The notes under the pieces were generated by a model, which worked only from the letters and a program-made list of their open reading frames with translations, had not been told where the DNA came from and ran no database searches. Of a stretch of DNA of 64,000 nucleotides, positions 1 to 8,196 are shown piece after piece. The stretch spans positions 62,001 to 126,000 of the forward strand of contig NZ_BAOQ01000006.1 in NCBI RefSeq assembly GCF_000344155.1. The letters run 5' to 3'. The stretch comes from Gordonia paraffinivorans NBRC 108238 (lineage in GTDB: Bacteria; Actinomycetota; Actinomycetes; Mycobacteriales; Mycobacteriaceae). Both the position numbers and the translations under genes were made by a program. Numbering within the stretch: the stretch's first letter is position 1; every line of letters starts with the position of its first letter.

Positions 1-1181
1 TGCACCGTTCGGTGTTCCTGGGTGTGAACGGCGACCGCACCGACGACTTCAAGCCGGTGTACGCCGCGGCCTACAACTTCCTCAACAACCTGCCCGTCTA
101 CGGCGAGAACTACGACACCGTCGACCCGCATTACCTGTACCCGCCCTCCGGCACCCTGCTGATGTCGCCGGTGGCGGTCATCGACTACGAACGTGCCCGG
201 TGGGCGTTCATCGCGGTCAGCGTCGTGGCACTGCTGATCTGCGCGTACCTGCTCACCCGGATGTTCGGGTACCGGCTGAACTCGTGGGTGATGCCGACGG
301 TGCTGTTCGTGTTCTTCTTCACCGAGTCGGTCTCCCACACGCTCATCTTCACGAACTTCAACTCGTTCGTGCTGCTGGGCATGCTCGCGTTCCTGATGCT
401 GATGCGGTCGCGCCACGATTGGTGGGCCGGCGTGCCGATGGGACTCACGCTGGCGGTGAAGCCCGTGCTCGCGCCGCTGATGCTGCTCCCCCTGCTCAAC
501 CGGCAGTGGCGGGTCTTCGCGTTCGCGATCATCGTCCCACTGGTGCTGACCGCGGTCGCGTGGCCGCTGTCGGTCGACGCCGAGGACTTCATCGCCCGGA
601 CCGTCCCCTACCTCGGTGAGGCCCGCGACTACTACAACAGCTCGATCGCCGGCAACGGCGCCTACTTCGGCGTCGACCCGTGGCTCATCCTGCTGCTGCG
701 CATCGCCTTCGTCGCGATGGCCGCGTTCTCGCTGTGGTTCCTCTACCGCTACTACCGCACCACCAACGAGCTGCTGTGGATGACGACGTCGTCGGGCGTG
801 CTCCTGTGCACGACCTTCCTCGTCGGGTCGCTGGGCCAGGGCTACTACTCGATGCTGCTGTTCCCGCTGCTCATGACCGTGCTGCTGCCGGGATCGGCGA
901 TGCGCAACTGGCCGGCCTGGCTCGGCGTCTACGGCTGCATGACCTTCGACAGCTTCTACTCCGAACGCTGGACCTCGTTCGGTTGGATGGTCGAGTACAA
1001 CAAGGTGACCTACGGCTGGTCGCTGCTGATGATCGCGGTCTTCTGCTCGCTGCTGTTCCGGTGGTTGGACATGCGCGCCGACGGCGTCGCCGACGGGCAG
1101 TTGCGGCCGGCCCCGACGACCGCCCGTCCGGCGGCCGAGCCCCGGAACACCGACGACGCCTCGCTGTCGCTGTCGAAGTAG
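1..1181 (+). CDS. aftC: Arabinofuranosyltransferase AftC (5' end outside window)
   Basis: This is a polytopic membrane glycosyltransferase of the GT-C/GT87 (DUF2029) type. AftC adds the alpha-1,3 branching arabinofuranose to arabinogalactan and lipoarabinomannan, using decaprenyl-phosphoarabinose on the outer face of the membrane. The reading frame is open to base 1 and already reads HRSVFLGVNG before the conserved TDDFKPVY motif, so the N-terminal segment lies upstream of the window and the GTG at 12 is not the real start. About ten hydrophobic segments follow, and the C-terminal tail is hydrophilic and rich in Pro and Ala. It is followed by msrB, the same order as M. tuberculosis Rv2673-Rv2674, which supports AftC over other GT87 members. 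Confidence 0.88.
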   Translation, partial: HRSVFLGVNGDRTDDFKPVYAAAYNFLNNLPVYGENYDTVDPHYLYPPSGTLLMSPVAVIDYERARWAFIAVSVVALLICAYLLTRMFGYRLNSWVMPTVLFVFFFTESVSHTLIFTNFNSFVLLGMLAFLMLMRSRHDWWAGVPMGLTLAVKPVLAPLMLLPLLNRQWRVFAFAIIVPLVLTAVAWPLSVDAEDFIARTVPYLGEARDYYNSSIAGNGAYFGVDPWLILLLRIAFVAMAAFSLWFLYRYYRTTNELLWMTTSSGVLLCTTFLVGSLGQGYYSMLLFPLLMTVLLPGSAMRNWPAWLGVYGCMTFDSFYSERWTSFGWMVEYNKVTYGWSLLMIAVFCSLLFRWLDMRADGVADGQLRPAPTTARPAAEPRNTDDASLSLSK

Positions 1182-1269
1182 GGCCACCGCTGCGCGCCAC
1201 CGGGCGGTCGGCCGCAGCGTCGTCCAGCACCTGCCGAGCAGCCGCCGCGCTCCGCGCTACCGTGGTCTC

Positions 1270-1710
1270 ATGACCGACAGCAAGCCCGACACCGACACCA
1301 CCACGCCCGAGGACCTCGCGAACCTCTCCGAGGAAGAGTGGCGCAAGCGCCTCACCCCCGCGGAGTACCGGGTACTGCGCCAGGCGGGCACCGAGGCGCC
1401 GTTCACCGGCGAGTACACCGACACCAAGACCGTCGGCGTGTACCGCTGTCGGGCCTGCGACGCCGAACTGTTCCGCAGCGAGACGAAGTTCGACTCGCAC
1501 TGCGGCTGGCCGTCGTTCTTCTCCCCGCTGGCCGGCGACCGGATCATCGAGCGCGAGGACAACTCGCTGGGCATGAAGCGCGTCGAGGTGCTGTGCGCCA
1601 ACTGCAAGAGCCACCTCGGCCACGTGTTCGCCGGCGAGGGCTACGGCACTCCCACCGACCTGCGCTACTGCATCAACTCGATCAGCCTTCGACTCGAACC
1701 GGCCGAGTAG
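1270..1710 (+). CDS. msrB: Peptide-methionine (R)-S-oxide reductase MsrB
   Basis: MsrB reduces the R-epimer of methionine sulfoxide in proteins and is recycled by thioredoxin. The 146-residue protein is a complete single SelR domain. It has two zinc CxxC pairs (C60/C63 and C109/C112), the SHCGWPSF block with C78, and the catalytic cysteine C134 in RYCINS. The ATG start at 1270 gives a short charged N-terminus typical of actinobacterial homologues. It stands 88 bases after aftC and is followed by a strong hairpin, so the transcription unit probably ends here. Identification is firm. Confidence 0.96.
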   Translation: MTDSKPDTDTTTPEDLANLSEEEWRKRLTPAEYRVLRQAGTEAPFTGEYTDTKTVGVYRCRACDAELFRSETKFDSHCGWPSFFSPLAGDRIIEREDNSLGMKRVEVLCANCKSHLGHVFAGEGYGTPTDLRYCINSISLRLEPAE

Positions 1711-1716
1711 ACGCGA

Positions 1717-1772
1717 GAAGGCCTCCGGGCGAGCGCATCCCGTGCGGGAACGCCACTCGCTCGGAGGCCTTC
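1717..1772. terminator. Long hairpin between convergent msrB and small-protein gene
   Basis: A 17-base stem (1717-1733 against 1756-1772) has one G-U-type mismatch and a loop of about 22 bases. It starts 6 bases after the msrB stop and lies just before the 3' end of the minus-strand gene, so it can terminate both. There is no clear U-tract, which is common for actinobacterial terminators. Confidence 0.7.
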
Positions 1773-1788
1773 GAGGCGGCCGCCGGAC

Positions 1789-2037
1789 CTACGGCTGGTT
1801 CTGTTCCTTCTCCTTGTCGGCCTGTTCCTGCTTCTCTCGTTCGGCCTTTTCCTTCTCGGCCTTCTCTTTCTCGGCCTGTTCGGCCTTTTCCTTCTCGGCC
1901 TTCGCGCGCTCTTCGCGTTCCTTCTGCGCCTGCTCTTCCTTGAGCTTGTCCGGGTCCTTCTCGTCCTTCGGCGGGGTGTCCACGCCGCCGGGGCTGCCCG
2001 AATCCTTGGGGTCGTCGTCGGGCTGCGGGATGCTCAC
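1789..2037 (-). CDS. Small highly charged Lys/Glu-rich protein
   Basis: I do not recognise a family. The 82-residue product starts with a Pro/Asp-rich segment (about residues 1-30). The rest is almost entirely Lys, Glu, Ala and Gln in EKEKAE-type repeats, which would form a long single charged alpha helix or coiled coil. No signal peptide or membrane segment is visible. The minus-strand codons are AAG, GAG and GCC with strong GC3, whereas the plus strand would give an implausible Ser/Phe/Cys-rich peptide, so coding on minus is favoured. The GTG at 2037 is the only usable start before an upstream in-frame stop; its ribosome-binding site is weak. It sits alone between msrB and the heme operon. 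Confidence 0.55.
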   Translation of the reverse strand: MSIPQPDDDPKDSGSPGGVDTPPKDEKDPDKLKEEQAQKEREERAKAEKEKAEQAEKEKAEKEKAEREKQEQADKEKEQNQP

Positions 2038-2343
2038 CTCGTGCTCGCCGATCGGACCGTCGTCGGCGTCGCCTCTGCCTGACGCCGTCTCACCCGAGAC
2101 CGCGCCGGCGGCCTCTACAATTAACAGAGTCAGTCATGTCGGACAATACGAACGATTGACCAAGTCAACTGTGCCACAACGGGAAACACACGCCGAAGCC
2201 GCGCGCCGATCGGCGCCGAGATGAGCAACGGTCACGACATCCGTTCTCGCTCAACCGGTTCGGATGAGCGAGAACGGAATCGGTCAGCGATTCGACGACC
2301 GCCGCATGCGTGACGAATCAGAAACCCGGGCCACCCGGACCGA
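2038..2343. other. Intergenic stretch, probable promoter and terminator only
   Basis: This 306-base gap separates the charged small protein (start at 2037) from the 3' end of chdC. The half near 2120-2150 is locally A/T-rich (TTGTCC and TTAATT on the minus strand, about 16 bases apart) and may be the promoter of the small gene. The half near 2240-2278 holds the hairpin listed separately. I see no credible gene. Confidence 0.4.
2239..2278 (-). terminator. Hairpin downstream of the heme operon
   Basis: A perfect 13-base stem (2241-2253 with 2265-2277), extendable by one pair, encloses an 11-base loop. It lies about 65 bases beyond the chdC stop on the minus strand and is the best candidate for the end of the hemE-cgoX-chdC transcript. 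No U-tract is present. Confidence 0.55.
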
Positions 2344-3039
2344 TCAGGGCAGCGCGTCGATCAGCGCCGACACCTCGACGCGGGGGCCGGTGAAGAACGG
2401 GGTCTCCTCGCGGACGTGGCGACGCGCCTCGGTGGCCCGCAGGTCGCGCATGAGGTCGACGATGCGATGCAGCTCCGGCGCCTCGAAAGCCAGCAGCCAC
2501 TCGTAGTCGCCGAGCGCGAACGACGCCACGGTGTTGGCACGGACGTCCTTGTACTCGCGGGCGGCCATGCCGTGGTCGGCGAGCATCTTGCGACGCTCCT
2601 CGTCGGGCAGCAGGTACCAGTCGTAGGACCGGACGAACGGGTACACGCAGACGTAGTTGCCGGGCTCCTCGCCGGCGAGGAAGGCCGGGATGTGGCTCTT
2701 GTTGAACTCCGCCGGCCGGTGCAGCGCAACGTTGGACCAGACCGCGTCGGCGGCACGACCGAGCAGCGTCTCGCGACGGAAGCGCTGGTAGGCGGCCTGG
2801 ATCGCCTCGACCTCGGCCGCGTGCCACCAGATCATGAAGTCGGCGTCGGCGCGCAGGCCCGAGACGTCGTAGACGCCGCGAACCACCACGCCGGAGTCCT
2901 CGAGGGACTTGAAGAAGTCGGCGGCATCCGATTTCACCTGGTCACGGTCGTCACCGAGTTCGCCGGGGCGCACGGCGAACACCGAGAACATGACGTAGCG
3001 GATCGTGGAGTTGAGTTCTGCATAATCCAAGCGGGCCAT
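2344..3039 (-). CDS. chdC: Coproheme decarboxylase ChdC (HemQ)
   Basis: ChdC performs the last step of the coproporphyrin-dependent pathway: it decarboxylates two propionates of coproheme III to make heme b, using hydrogen peroxide. The 231-residue protein ([10 protein letters not shown] start at 3039) is a chlorite-dismutase-fold protein very close to Rv2676c. H116 in SHIPAF, Y133 in CVYPF and H156 in ADHGMA match the distal His, catalytic Tyr and proximal His known for actinobacterial ChdC. A longer start 21 bases upstream would add MRWHDVS, which homologues lack. It is the last gene of the hemE-cgoX-chdC set, 48 bases after cgoX. Confidence 0.95.
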   Translation of the reverse strand: MARLDYAELNSTIRYVMFSVFAVRPGELGDDRDQVKSDAADFFKSLEDSGVVVRGVYDVSGLRADADFMIWWHAAEVEAIQAAYQRFRRETLLGRAADAVWSNVALHRPAEFNKSHIPAFLAGEEPGNYVCVYPFVRSYDWYLLPDEERRKMLADHGMAAREYKDVRANTVASFALGDYEWLLAFEAPELHRIVDLMRDLRATEARRHVREETPFFTGPRVEVSALIDALP

Positions 3040-3087
3040 GCTCACATCGTGCCACCGCACCCGCCGGCCGATGCAGTCAGGTCGGGC

Positions 3088-4488
3088 TCACGCGAGGTCG
3101 GCGAGCAGCGCCGACCCGGCACGTCCGGCCTGCGCGATGCACGCCGGGACACCGACGCCGCTGTACGACGACCCGGCCAGGGCGAGGCGGCGCGGGCGGG
3201 CGCCGAGCGCCTCCTCCATCGCGGCCAGATGCCCCGATCGGTAGACGGGCAGGCCGTCGGTCCACCGCTGGACGTAGGTGTCGACGACCCGCGAGGACAC
3301 CGGTTCCACGCCGGCGGCACCGCAGACCCGGTCGAGGTCGGCGAGCGCCTCGGTGCGCAACCTGTCGTCGACGCCGGGTTCGGTGTCCGCATCCGGCACC
3401 GGCGCGCCGAACCGGCCGAACGACGCGCGCACCGAGACCAGCGCGTCGTCGTGCGAGAGATGTCCCCACTTCTGCGAGCTGAGCGTGAAGGCCTTGGCGC
3501 GCAGGCCCTCCCCCGTCGCCACGAGCACGCCGGAGTGTTCGGGAAGCCGCGTGCCGGGTTCGAGTGCGATCGAGACCACCACCGACGAGGCGCCCTGCAC
3601 CGCGGCGAGGCGGCCGGCCAGATCAGGCTCGGCGGCACCGAGCGTCCGCGCCGCGTCCCAGGCCGGGATCGCGAGGATCACGCCGTCGTAATCGCGCTCT
3701 CCCCCGTCCCCGGTCGCGAGGCGCCAGCCGGTCGCGGCGCGCTCGAGTCCGGTGACGGCGCAACCGATCTCGGGTTCGACCCCGGCGGCCGCGACGAGCG
3801 CGTCGAGCAGCACGCGGTAGCCGCCGACGAGCGTGCCGAAGACCGGACCGGAGCCCGTGGCTGCGGTGATGAGCGCGTTGACCGCCTCGGTGAGACTCGT
3901 CGCGCCGGCGTCGAGCCTCGCCGCGAGTGCGGGCAGCGCCTCGCGCAGGCCGATGTCGCCGGCCAGGCTGGAGTACACGCCGCCGAGCATCGGGTCGACG
4001 CTGCGGGCGACCACCGACTCGCCGAAACGGTCGGCGACCAGCTCGCCGACGGTCGGGTCGGCCGAGGTGTCCCAGGTCAGGGCACGCTGGGGCTCGGTGC
4101 GGACCAGGTCGAGGTCGGCGGGCTCGACGAGGCCGGCGACGGCCTCGGGCGCGGCGGGGATGCCCATCAGCGCGGGTGCGGGCAGCGGATGCAGGCGGTC
4201 GCCCGACCACACCGCGGGGCGGCGTCCGGTGGGCGACACCACCCGATCGGCCAACCCCAACTCGGTCACCAGACCGAGCGCCTCGGGCCGACGGACGATG
4301 AACGCCTCGGCACCCACGTCGACCGACAGTCCACCGACGGTGGCGGTGTGTAGGATGCCGCCGATCCGGTCGGAGGCCTCCAGGACGTCGATGCGCGCAG
4401 CGGCGCCCAGGTGCTGTCGCAGACGGTAGGCGGCCGTGAGGCCGGAGACGCCTGCGCCGACGACCGCGATGCGCACCCCGCCGGACAT
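3088..4488 (-). CDS. cgoX: Coproporphyrinogen III oxidase CgoX (HemY-type)
   Basis: CgoX is an FAD-dependent oxidase that converts coproporphyrinogen III to coproporphyrin III. Older annotations call it protoporphyrinogen oxidase HemG/HemY. The 466-residue protein opens with a Rossmann FAD motif (VGAGVSGLTAAYRL) right after MSGGVRIAV. It ends with the FAD-contacting segment SSYSGVGVPACI near the C-terminus. The ATG at 4488 shares one base with the hemE TGA (TGATG), so translation is coupled. The presence of chdC directly downstream argues that the substrate is the copro form rather than protoporphyrinogen. Confidence 0.93.
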   Translation of the reverse strand: MSGGVRIAVVGAGVSGLTAAYRLRQHLGAAARIDVLEASDRIGGILHTATVGGLSVDVGAEAFIVRRPEALGLVTELGLADRVVSPTGRRPAVWSGDRLHPLPAPALMGIPAAPEAVAGLVEPADLDLVRTEPQRALTWDTSADPTVGELVADRFGESVVARSVDPMLGGVYSSLAGDIGLREALPALAARLDAGATSLTEAVNALITAATGSGPVFGTLVGGYRVLLDALVAAAGVEPEIGCAVTGLERAATGWRLATGDGGERDYDGVILAIPAWDAARTLGAAEPDLAGRLAAVQGASSVVVSIALEPGTRLPEHSGVLVATGEGLRAKAFTLSSQKWGHLSHDDALVSVRASFGRFGAPVPDADTEPGVDDRLRTEALADLDRVCGAAGVEPVSSRVVDTYVQRWTDGLPVYRSGHLAAMEEALGARPRRLALAGSSYSGVGVPACIAQAGRAGSALLADLA

Positions 4489-5549
4489 CAGATGCTGTGG
4501 ACCAGTTCGACGACGCGGGTGAGCACGTCGGGGTCGGTGGCGGGCAGGACGCCGTGGCCGAGGTTGAAGATGTGGCCGACGGCGCCGGCCGCGATCGCGC
4601 GCTCGCCGTCGGCGACGACGCGGCGGACCTCGCGCTCGACGACCTCCGGGCCCGCGAAGAGCAGGGTCGGGTCGAGGTTGCCCTGCACGGCCTTGCCGGG
4701 GCCGACCCGGCGGGCCGCCTCGTCGAGCGGGACGCGCCAGTCGACGCCGATGACGTCGGCGCCCGCGTGGGCCATCGGAGCGAGCAACTCGCCTGTGCCG
4801 ACGCCGAAGTGGATTCGGGGGACGCCGTAGTGGGCGATCTCGGCCAGCACGCGGGTGCTGTGCGGGGCGACGTAGGTTTCGTAGTCGGCGGCCGACAGCA
4901 TGCCCGCCCAGGAGTCGAACAGCTGGATGGCGTCGACGCCGGCGTCGAGCTGCACCTGCAGGAACGCGATGGTGATGTCGGCCAGGCGGCCCATCAGCTT
5001 CGACCACGTCTGCGGGTCGCCGTGCATCATCGCCTTGGTGCGCTCGTAGTTGCGGCTCGGACCGCCCTCGATGAGGTACGACGCGAGGGTGAACGGCGCT
5101 CCGGCGAAACCGATCAGCGCCGCGTCGTCGAGCTGTTCGAGCAGCAGGCGCACGCCGTGGGCGATGGCGCCCACCGCGGCCGGCTCCAGGCGCGGGATGC
5201 GGTCGACGTCGGCGGGGGTGCGGACCGGTTCGGCGATCACCGGGCCGGTGCCCGCGACGATGTCGAGGTCGATGCCCGCGGCCTTGAGCGGGACGACGAT
5301 GTCGGAGAACAGGATCGCCGCGTCGACGTCATGGCGGCGGACCGGCTGCATGGTGATCTCGCAGACGAGCTCCGGATCGAAGCACGACTCGAGCATGCCG
5401 TGGTTCGCGCGGATGGCGCGGTACTCCGGCAACGACCGACCGGCCTGCCGCATGAACCACACCGGTCGGCGTGACGGGGTCCCACCCGTGGCGGCCGCGA
5501 CGAGCGGCAGGTGCGACCGATGAACCCGGGTACCAGTTGCGTTCGACAT
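4488..5549 (-). CDS. hemE: Uroporphyrinogen decarboxylase
   Basis: HemE removes four carboxyl groups from uroporphyrinogen III to give coproporphyrinogen III in the cytosol. The 353-residue protein has the N-terminal signature [17 protein letters not shown], the FSDIVVPL loop, the FDSWAGML segment and the C-terminal NLGHGVLP motif, all expected of the TIM-barrel enzyme. The ATG at 5549 is preceded by an in-frame GTG at 5552 that could also be used. It heads the operon hemE-cgoX-chdC, transcribed away from the DUF3000 gene across a 154-base divergent region. Confidence 0.96.
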   Translation of the reverse strand: MSNATGTRVHRSHLPLVAAATGGTPSRRPVWFMRQAGRSLPEYRAIRANHGMLESCFDPELVCEITMQPVRRHDVDAAILFSDIVVPLKAAGIDLDIVAGTGPVIAEPVRTPADVDRIPRLEPAAVGAIAHGVRLLLEQLDDAALIGFAGAPFTLASYLIEGGPSRNYERTKAMMHGDPQTWSKLMGRLADITIAFLQVQLDAGVDAIQLFDSWAGMLSAADYETYVAPHSTRVLAEIAHYGVPRIHFGVGTGELLAPMAHAGADVIGVDWRVPLDEAARRVGPGKAVQGNLDPTLLFAGPEVVEREVRRVVADGERAIAAGAVGHIFNLGHGVLPATDPDVLTRVVELVHSI

Positions 5550-5691
5550 CACCGATCACTCTGCCATGTTCGGCGGTGAGAGCCGCCCCGACCCGTCCGA
5601 CTCCGGCCCGAATCGTCCGATTCCACTCCTGCGTCCCCACCACTGGGGCCTCGGATCGGCGCGCCTCCGCCGCAGCCAGGCGATACACACC

Positions 5692-5697
5692 TACGGT
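5692..5697 (+). promoter_or_regulatory. -10 element (TACGGT) for leaderless DUF3000 mRNA
   Basis: A TANNNT hexamer ends 6 bases before the GTG start at 5704, which would place the transcription start on the start codon itself. No Shine-Dalgarno sequence precedes this GTG, consistent with leaderless translation as is common in mycolic-acid actinobacteria. Prediction from sequence only. Confidence 0.45.
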
Positions 5698-5703
5698 CGA
5701 ACG

Positions 5704-6333
5704 GTGACTTCTTCGGGAGCTCCGGACGAGCCTGCTGATTTCCGCGCTGCGGTGGAGTCGCTGCACGCTGCCCGGGTCCGCCGTGAGATCGAGGTCGGAC
5801 CCATCCGCCCGCCGCAGCGCCTCGCACCGTACAGCTACGCCGTGGGCGCCGAGGTACGCCCGCCCGACGACGCCGACATCGTCCCCACCGATTCCCAGGG
5901 TTCGGCCTTCGGCCGCCTCATCCTGCTCTACGATCCAGCCGGGCAGGACGCCTGGAACGGCACGATCCGCCTCGTCGCCTACCTGCAGGCCGAGGTCGAG
6001 GCCGCGCTGGCCATGGACCCGCTGCTGCCCGAGGTCGCGTGGAGCTGGCTGTCGGACGCGCTCGGCGTCCCGGTCGGCGAGAGCGCCACGCCGGAGGGAT
6101 CGTCGAGCCGGGTCGCGGTCACCGCCCTCGGCGGCACCGTCACCTCGACCACCTCCGTCCGTTACGGCGACATCGCCGGGCCGCCGCGCGCCCACCAGCT
6201 CGAGGTGCGCGCCAGCTGGACCGCGTTGTCCTCCCAGGGCCTCGACGGCCACCTCGAGGCGTTCTGCGACGTGCTGGCCTCCGCCGCCGGACTCCCGCCG
6301 GCAGGCGTGACCCAGCTGGGCACCACCACGTGA
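5704..6333 (+). CDS. DUF3000 family protein (Rv2680-like)
   Basis: The 209-residue protein belongs to the actinobacterial DUF3000 family; its molecular function is unknown. It has no signal peptide or membrane span and is mixed alpha/beta in character, with the conserved core beginning FRAAVESLHAARVRREIEVGPIR. The GTG at 5704 (VTSSGAPDEP) is chosen because similarity to homologues begins here and a -10 hexamer lies 6 bases upstream. The next gene overlaps its stop codon by GTGA, so the two are co-translated. The link to an RNase D-like nuclease is conserved in mycobacteria (Rv2680-Rv2681), suggesting a role connected to RNA processing, which is inference. Confidence 0.85.
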   Translation: MTSSGAPDEPADFRAAVESLHAARVRREIEVGPIRPPQRLAPYSYAVGAEVRPPDDADIVPTDSQGSAFGRLILLYDPAGQDAWNGTIRLVAYLQAEVEAALAMDPLLPEVAWSWLSDALGVPVGESATPEGSSSRVAVTALGGTVTSTTSVRYGDIAGPPRAHQLEVRASWTALSSQGLDGHLEAFCDVLASAAGLPPAGVTQLGTTT

Positions 6334-7628
6334 GCGCGGTGAACACCCCCGGGGAGCCGACGCCCGACGACCCGGAGGTCGAACCGCTGCTCACCCCGGC
6401 CGACGGGGTGCCGCCGGTGTTGTCGACGGCCGAGGAGTTCGCCGACGCCGCAGACGCGCTCGCCGCCGGCGAGGGCCCCATCGCCGTCGACACCGAGCGG
6501 GCGTCCGGGTACCGGTATTCGCAGCGCGCCTATCTCATCCAGATCAAGCGCCGCGGAGCGGGCAGCTTCCTGCTCGACCCGATCGCCGACCCCGACGCGC
6601 TGGCGCCGGTCATCGAGGCACTGCGCGGCCCCGAATGGGTCCTGCACGCCGCCGACCAGGATCTCCCCTGCCTCCGCGAACTCGGTTTCGTCTGCGTCGA
6701 GCTCTACGACACCGAACTCGCCGGACGCCTCCTCGGGCTCAGCAAGGTCAACCTCGCGGCGATGGTCGCCCAGTTCCTCGGCCTCGGCCTGGTGAAGGGG
6801 CACGGGGCCGCCGACTGGTCGCGCCGCCCGCTTCCCGACGACTGGCTCAACTACGCCGCCCTCGACGTCGAGGTACTGGTCGAGCTGCGCGACGCGATGG
6901 ACGCCGCGCTCGTCGAGGCCGGCAAGGATCGTTGGGCCCGCGAGGAGTTCGCCTACATCCTGTCGCGCCCGCCGGCCCCGCCGCGGACCGACCGCTGGCG
7001 CAAGACCTCGAACATCCACACGGTGAAGTCGGCGCGCGCGCTCGCCGCGGTACGTGAGTTGTGGACCGCCCGTGAGCAATTGGCCGAGCGACGCGACATC
7101 GCCCCGGGCCGGGTGCTGCCCGATGCCGCGATCGTCAACGCCGCGACCGCCGACCCCAAGACGAGTGCCGAGCTGACCCGGCTCCCGGTGTTCGGCGGCC
7201 CGCGGCAACGGCGTCAGGCCGGGATCTGGCTCAACGCGCTCAAGCGCGCCCGCGAGCTCCCCGAGAGCGAGCTGCCCTCCAAGAAGACCGGTGGATCCGG
7301 CCTGCCCCCGGTGAACCGGTGGGAGCAGCGCAACCCCGAGGCCGCCGCGCGGATGCAGCGGATCCGCCCGGCACTGAAGGAGATCGCCGAGGAGAACAAC
7401 CTGCCGGTGGAGAACCTCCTGGCGCCCGACCTCGTCCGGCAGCTGGCCTGGGACGGCATCTCCGGGCCGGTCACCGTCGAGGCGGTCGACGCGCACCTCG
7501 CGGCCGCGGGTGCCCGCTCATGGCAGCGCTCGCTCACCGCGGAAGCCCTGGCAGAGGCACTGGACGGGGCTACGGAGGGCGCCGGGACGACCGACGGGAC
7601 GTACGGGGCGACGGACTCTTCCGAGTAA
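6330..7628 (+). CDS. RNase D-like 3'-5' exonuclease with HRDC domain
   Basis: This 432-residue protein resembles Rv2681. The N-terminal DEDDy exonuclease domain (about residues 35-210) shows AVDTERA (DxE motif), HAADQDLPCL, and YAALDVEVL carrying the Tyr and last Asp of the metal site. A helical HRDC-type nucleic-acid-binding region follows (about 215-295, including WRKTSNIH), and a second helical part completes the C-terminus. Family members trim 3' ends of structured RNAs. The GTG at 6330 overlaps the DUF3000 stop (GTGA); a second GTG at 6339 is possible. The last 25 residues are Gly/Thr/Asp-rich and probably disordered. Confidence 0.9.
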   Translation: MSAVNTPGEPTPDDPEVEPLLTPADGVPPVLSTAEEFADAADALAAGEGPIAVDTERASGYRYSQRAYLIQIKRRGAGSFLLDPIADPDALAPVIEALRGPEWVLHAADQDLPCLRELGFVCVELYDTELAGRLLGLSKVNLAAMVAQFLGLGLVKGHGAADWSRRPLPDDWLNYAALDVEVLVELRDAMDAALVEAGKDRWAREEFAYILSRPPAPPRTDRWRKTSNIHTVKSARALAAVRELWTAREQLAERRDIAPGRVLPDAAIVNAATADPKTSAELTRLPVFGGPRQRRQAGIWLNALKRARELPESELPSKKTGGSGLPPVNRWEQRNPEAAARMQRIRPALKEIAEENNLPVENLLAPDLVRQLAWDGISGPVTVEAVDAHLAAAGARSWQRSLTAEALAEALDGATEGAGTTDGTYGATDSSE

Positions 7629-7633
7629 CCGGG

Positions 7634-7667
7634 CGGGGTTCTGGGTACGAGACGCGACAGAACCCCG
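7634..7667 (+). terminator. Hairpin after the RNase D gene
   Basis: A perfect 10-base stem (7634-7643 with 7658-7667) with a 14-base loop starts 5 bases after the exonuclease stop and ends 28 bases before the next start. It may separate the two transcripts or attenuate read-through into the SRPBCC gene. Confidence 0.5.
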
Positions 7668-7695
7668 ATCACCCGAGAGAACAGGGAGAAACCCC

Positions 7696-8124
7696 GTGGC
7701 CACAGTCTCCGTCGGCATCGACTCCGACCTCGAGCCCGCCGAGGCGTGGGCCCTCGCCAGCGACCTGTCGCGCTTCGACGAGTGGATGACGATCTTCGGC
7801 GGCTGGAAGTCCCCCGTGCCCGAGACGCTCGGCGAGGGGACGACGATCTCGTCGCTGATCAAGGTCAAGGGATTCCGCAACGTCATCCACTGGACCATCA
7901 CCGACTACGACGAGCCGAGGCTCATCGCGCTGTCCGGAAAGGGTCGCGGCGGCGTGCACATCGACCTGGCGATGAAGGTCGACGACATCGCCGACGGATC
8001 ACGCTTCGACCTGTCGGCCGACATCTCCGGGGGTCTGCTCAACGGGCCGGTCGGCCGACTCGTCGCCAAGGTCCTCGAGTCCGACGTGCACCGGTCGATC
8101 TCGAATCTGGCCGCGCTGCACTGA
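7696..8124 (+). CDS. SRPBCC family protein, Rv0910-type (orphan toxin homologue)
   Basis: The 142-residue protein has the START/Bet v1-like SRPBCC fold: EAWALASDLSRFDEWM at the front, a run of beta strands, and a C-terminal amphipathic helix (residues 118-140). It resembles M. tuberculosis Rv0910, described as the toxin of a type II pair with Rv0909, in the ASDLSRF..W and VKGFRNVIHWTI blocks. No small antitoxin gene fits in the 67 bases upstream or the 72 bases downstream, so if toxic it lacks a linked partner. It could equally be a lipid or hydrophobic-ligand binder. The GTG at 7696 has a good ribosome-binding site (AGGGAGAA). Confidence 0.8.
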   Translation: MATVSVGIDSDLEPAEAWALASDLSRFDEWMTIFGGWKSPVPETLGEGTTISSLIKVKGFRNVIHWTITDYDEPRLIALSGKGRGGVHIDLAMKVDDIADGSRFDLSADISGGLLNGPVGRLVAKVLESDVHRSISNLAALH

Positions 8125-8141
8125 CTTCCGCACGGAGCAGG

Positions 8142-8160
8142 CCCGGGCCGTCGGTCCGGG
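8142..8160. terminator. Weak hairpin between convergent SRPBCC gene and dxs
   Basis: A 5-base GC stem (8142-8146 with 8156-8160) is followed closely by a second imperfect GC hairpin near 8169-8190. Both fall in the 72-base gap between two convergent genes, where termination is needed. Support is modest. Confidence 0.35.
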
Positions 8161-8196
8161 TCGCCGCATCCGGTCCGCGCTGCGGCCGGAGAACCG

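Noticed and set aside
2416-4353. Open frame of 645 codons on the plus strand over chdC and cgoX
   Set aside because: It is antisense to two clearly conserved heme genes and reads as low-complexity Arg/Gly/Glu sequence, the usual shadow of high-GC coding DNA.
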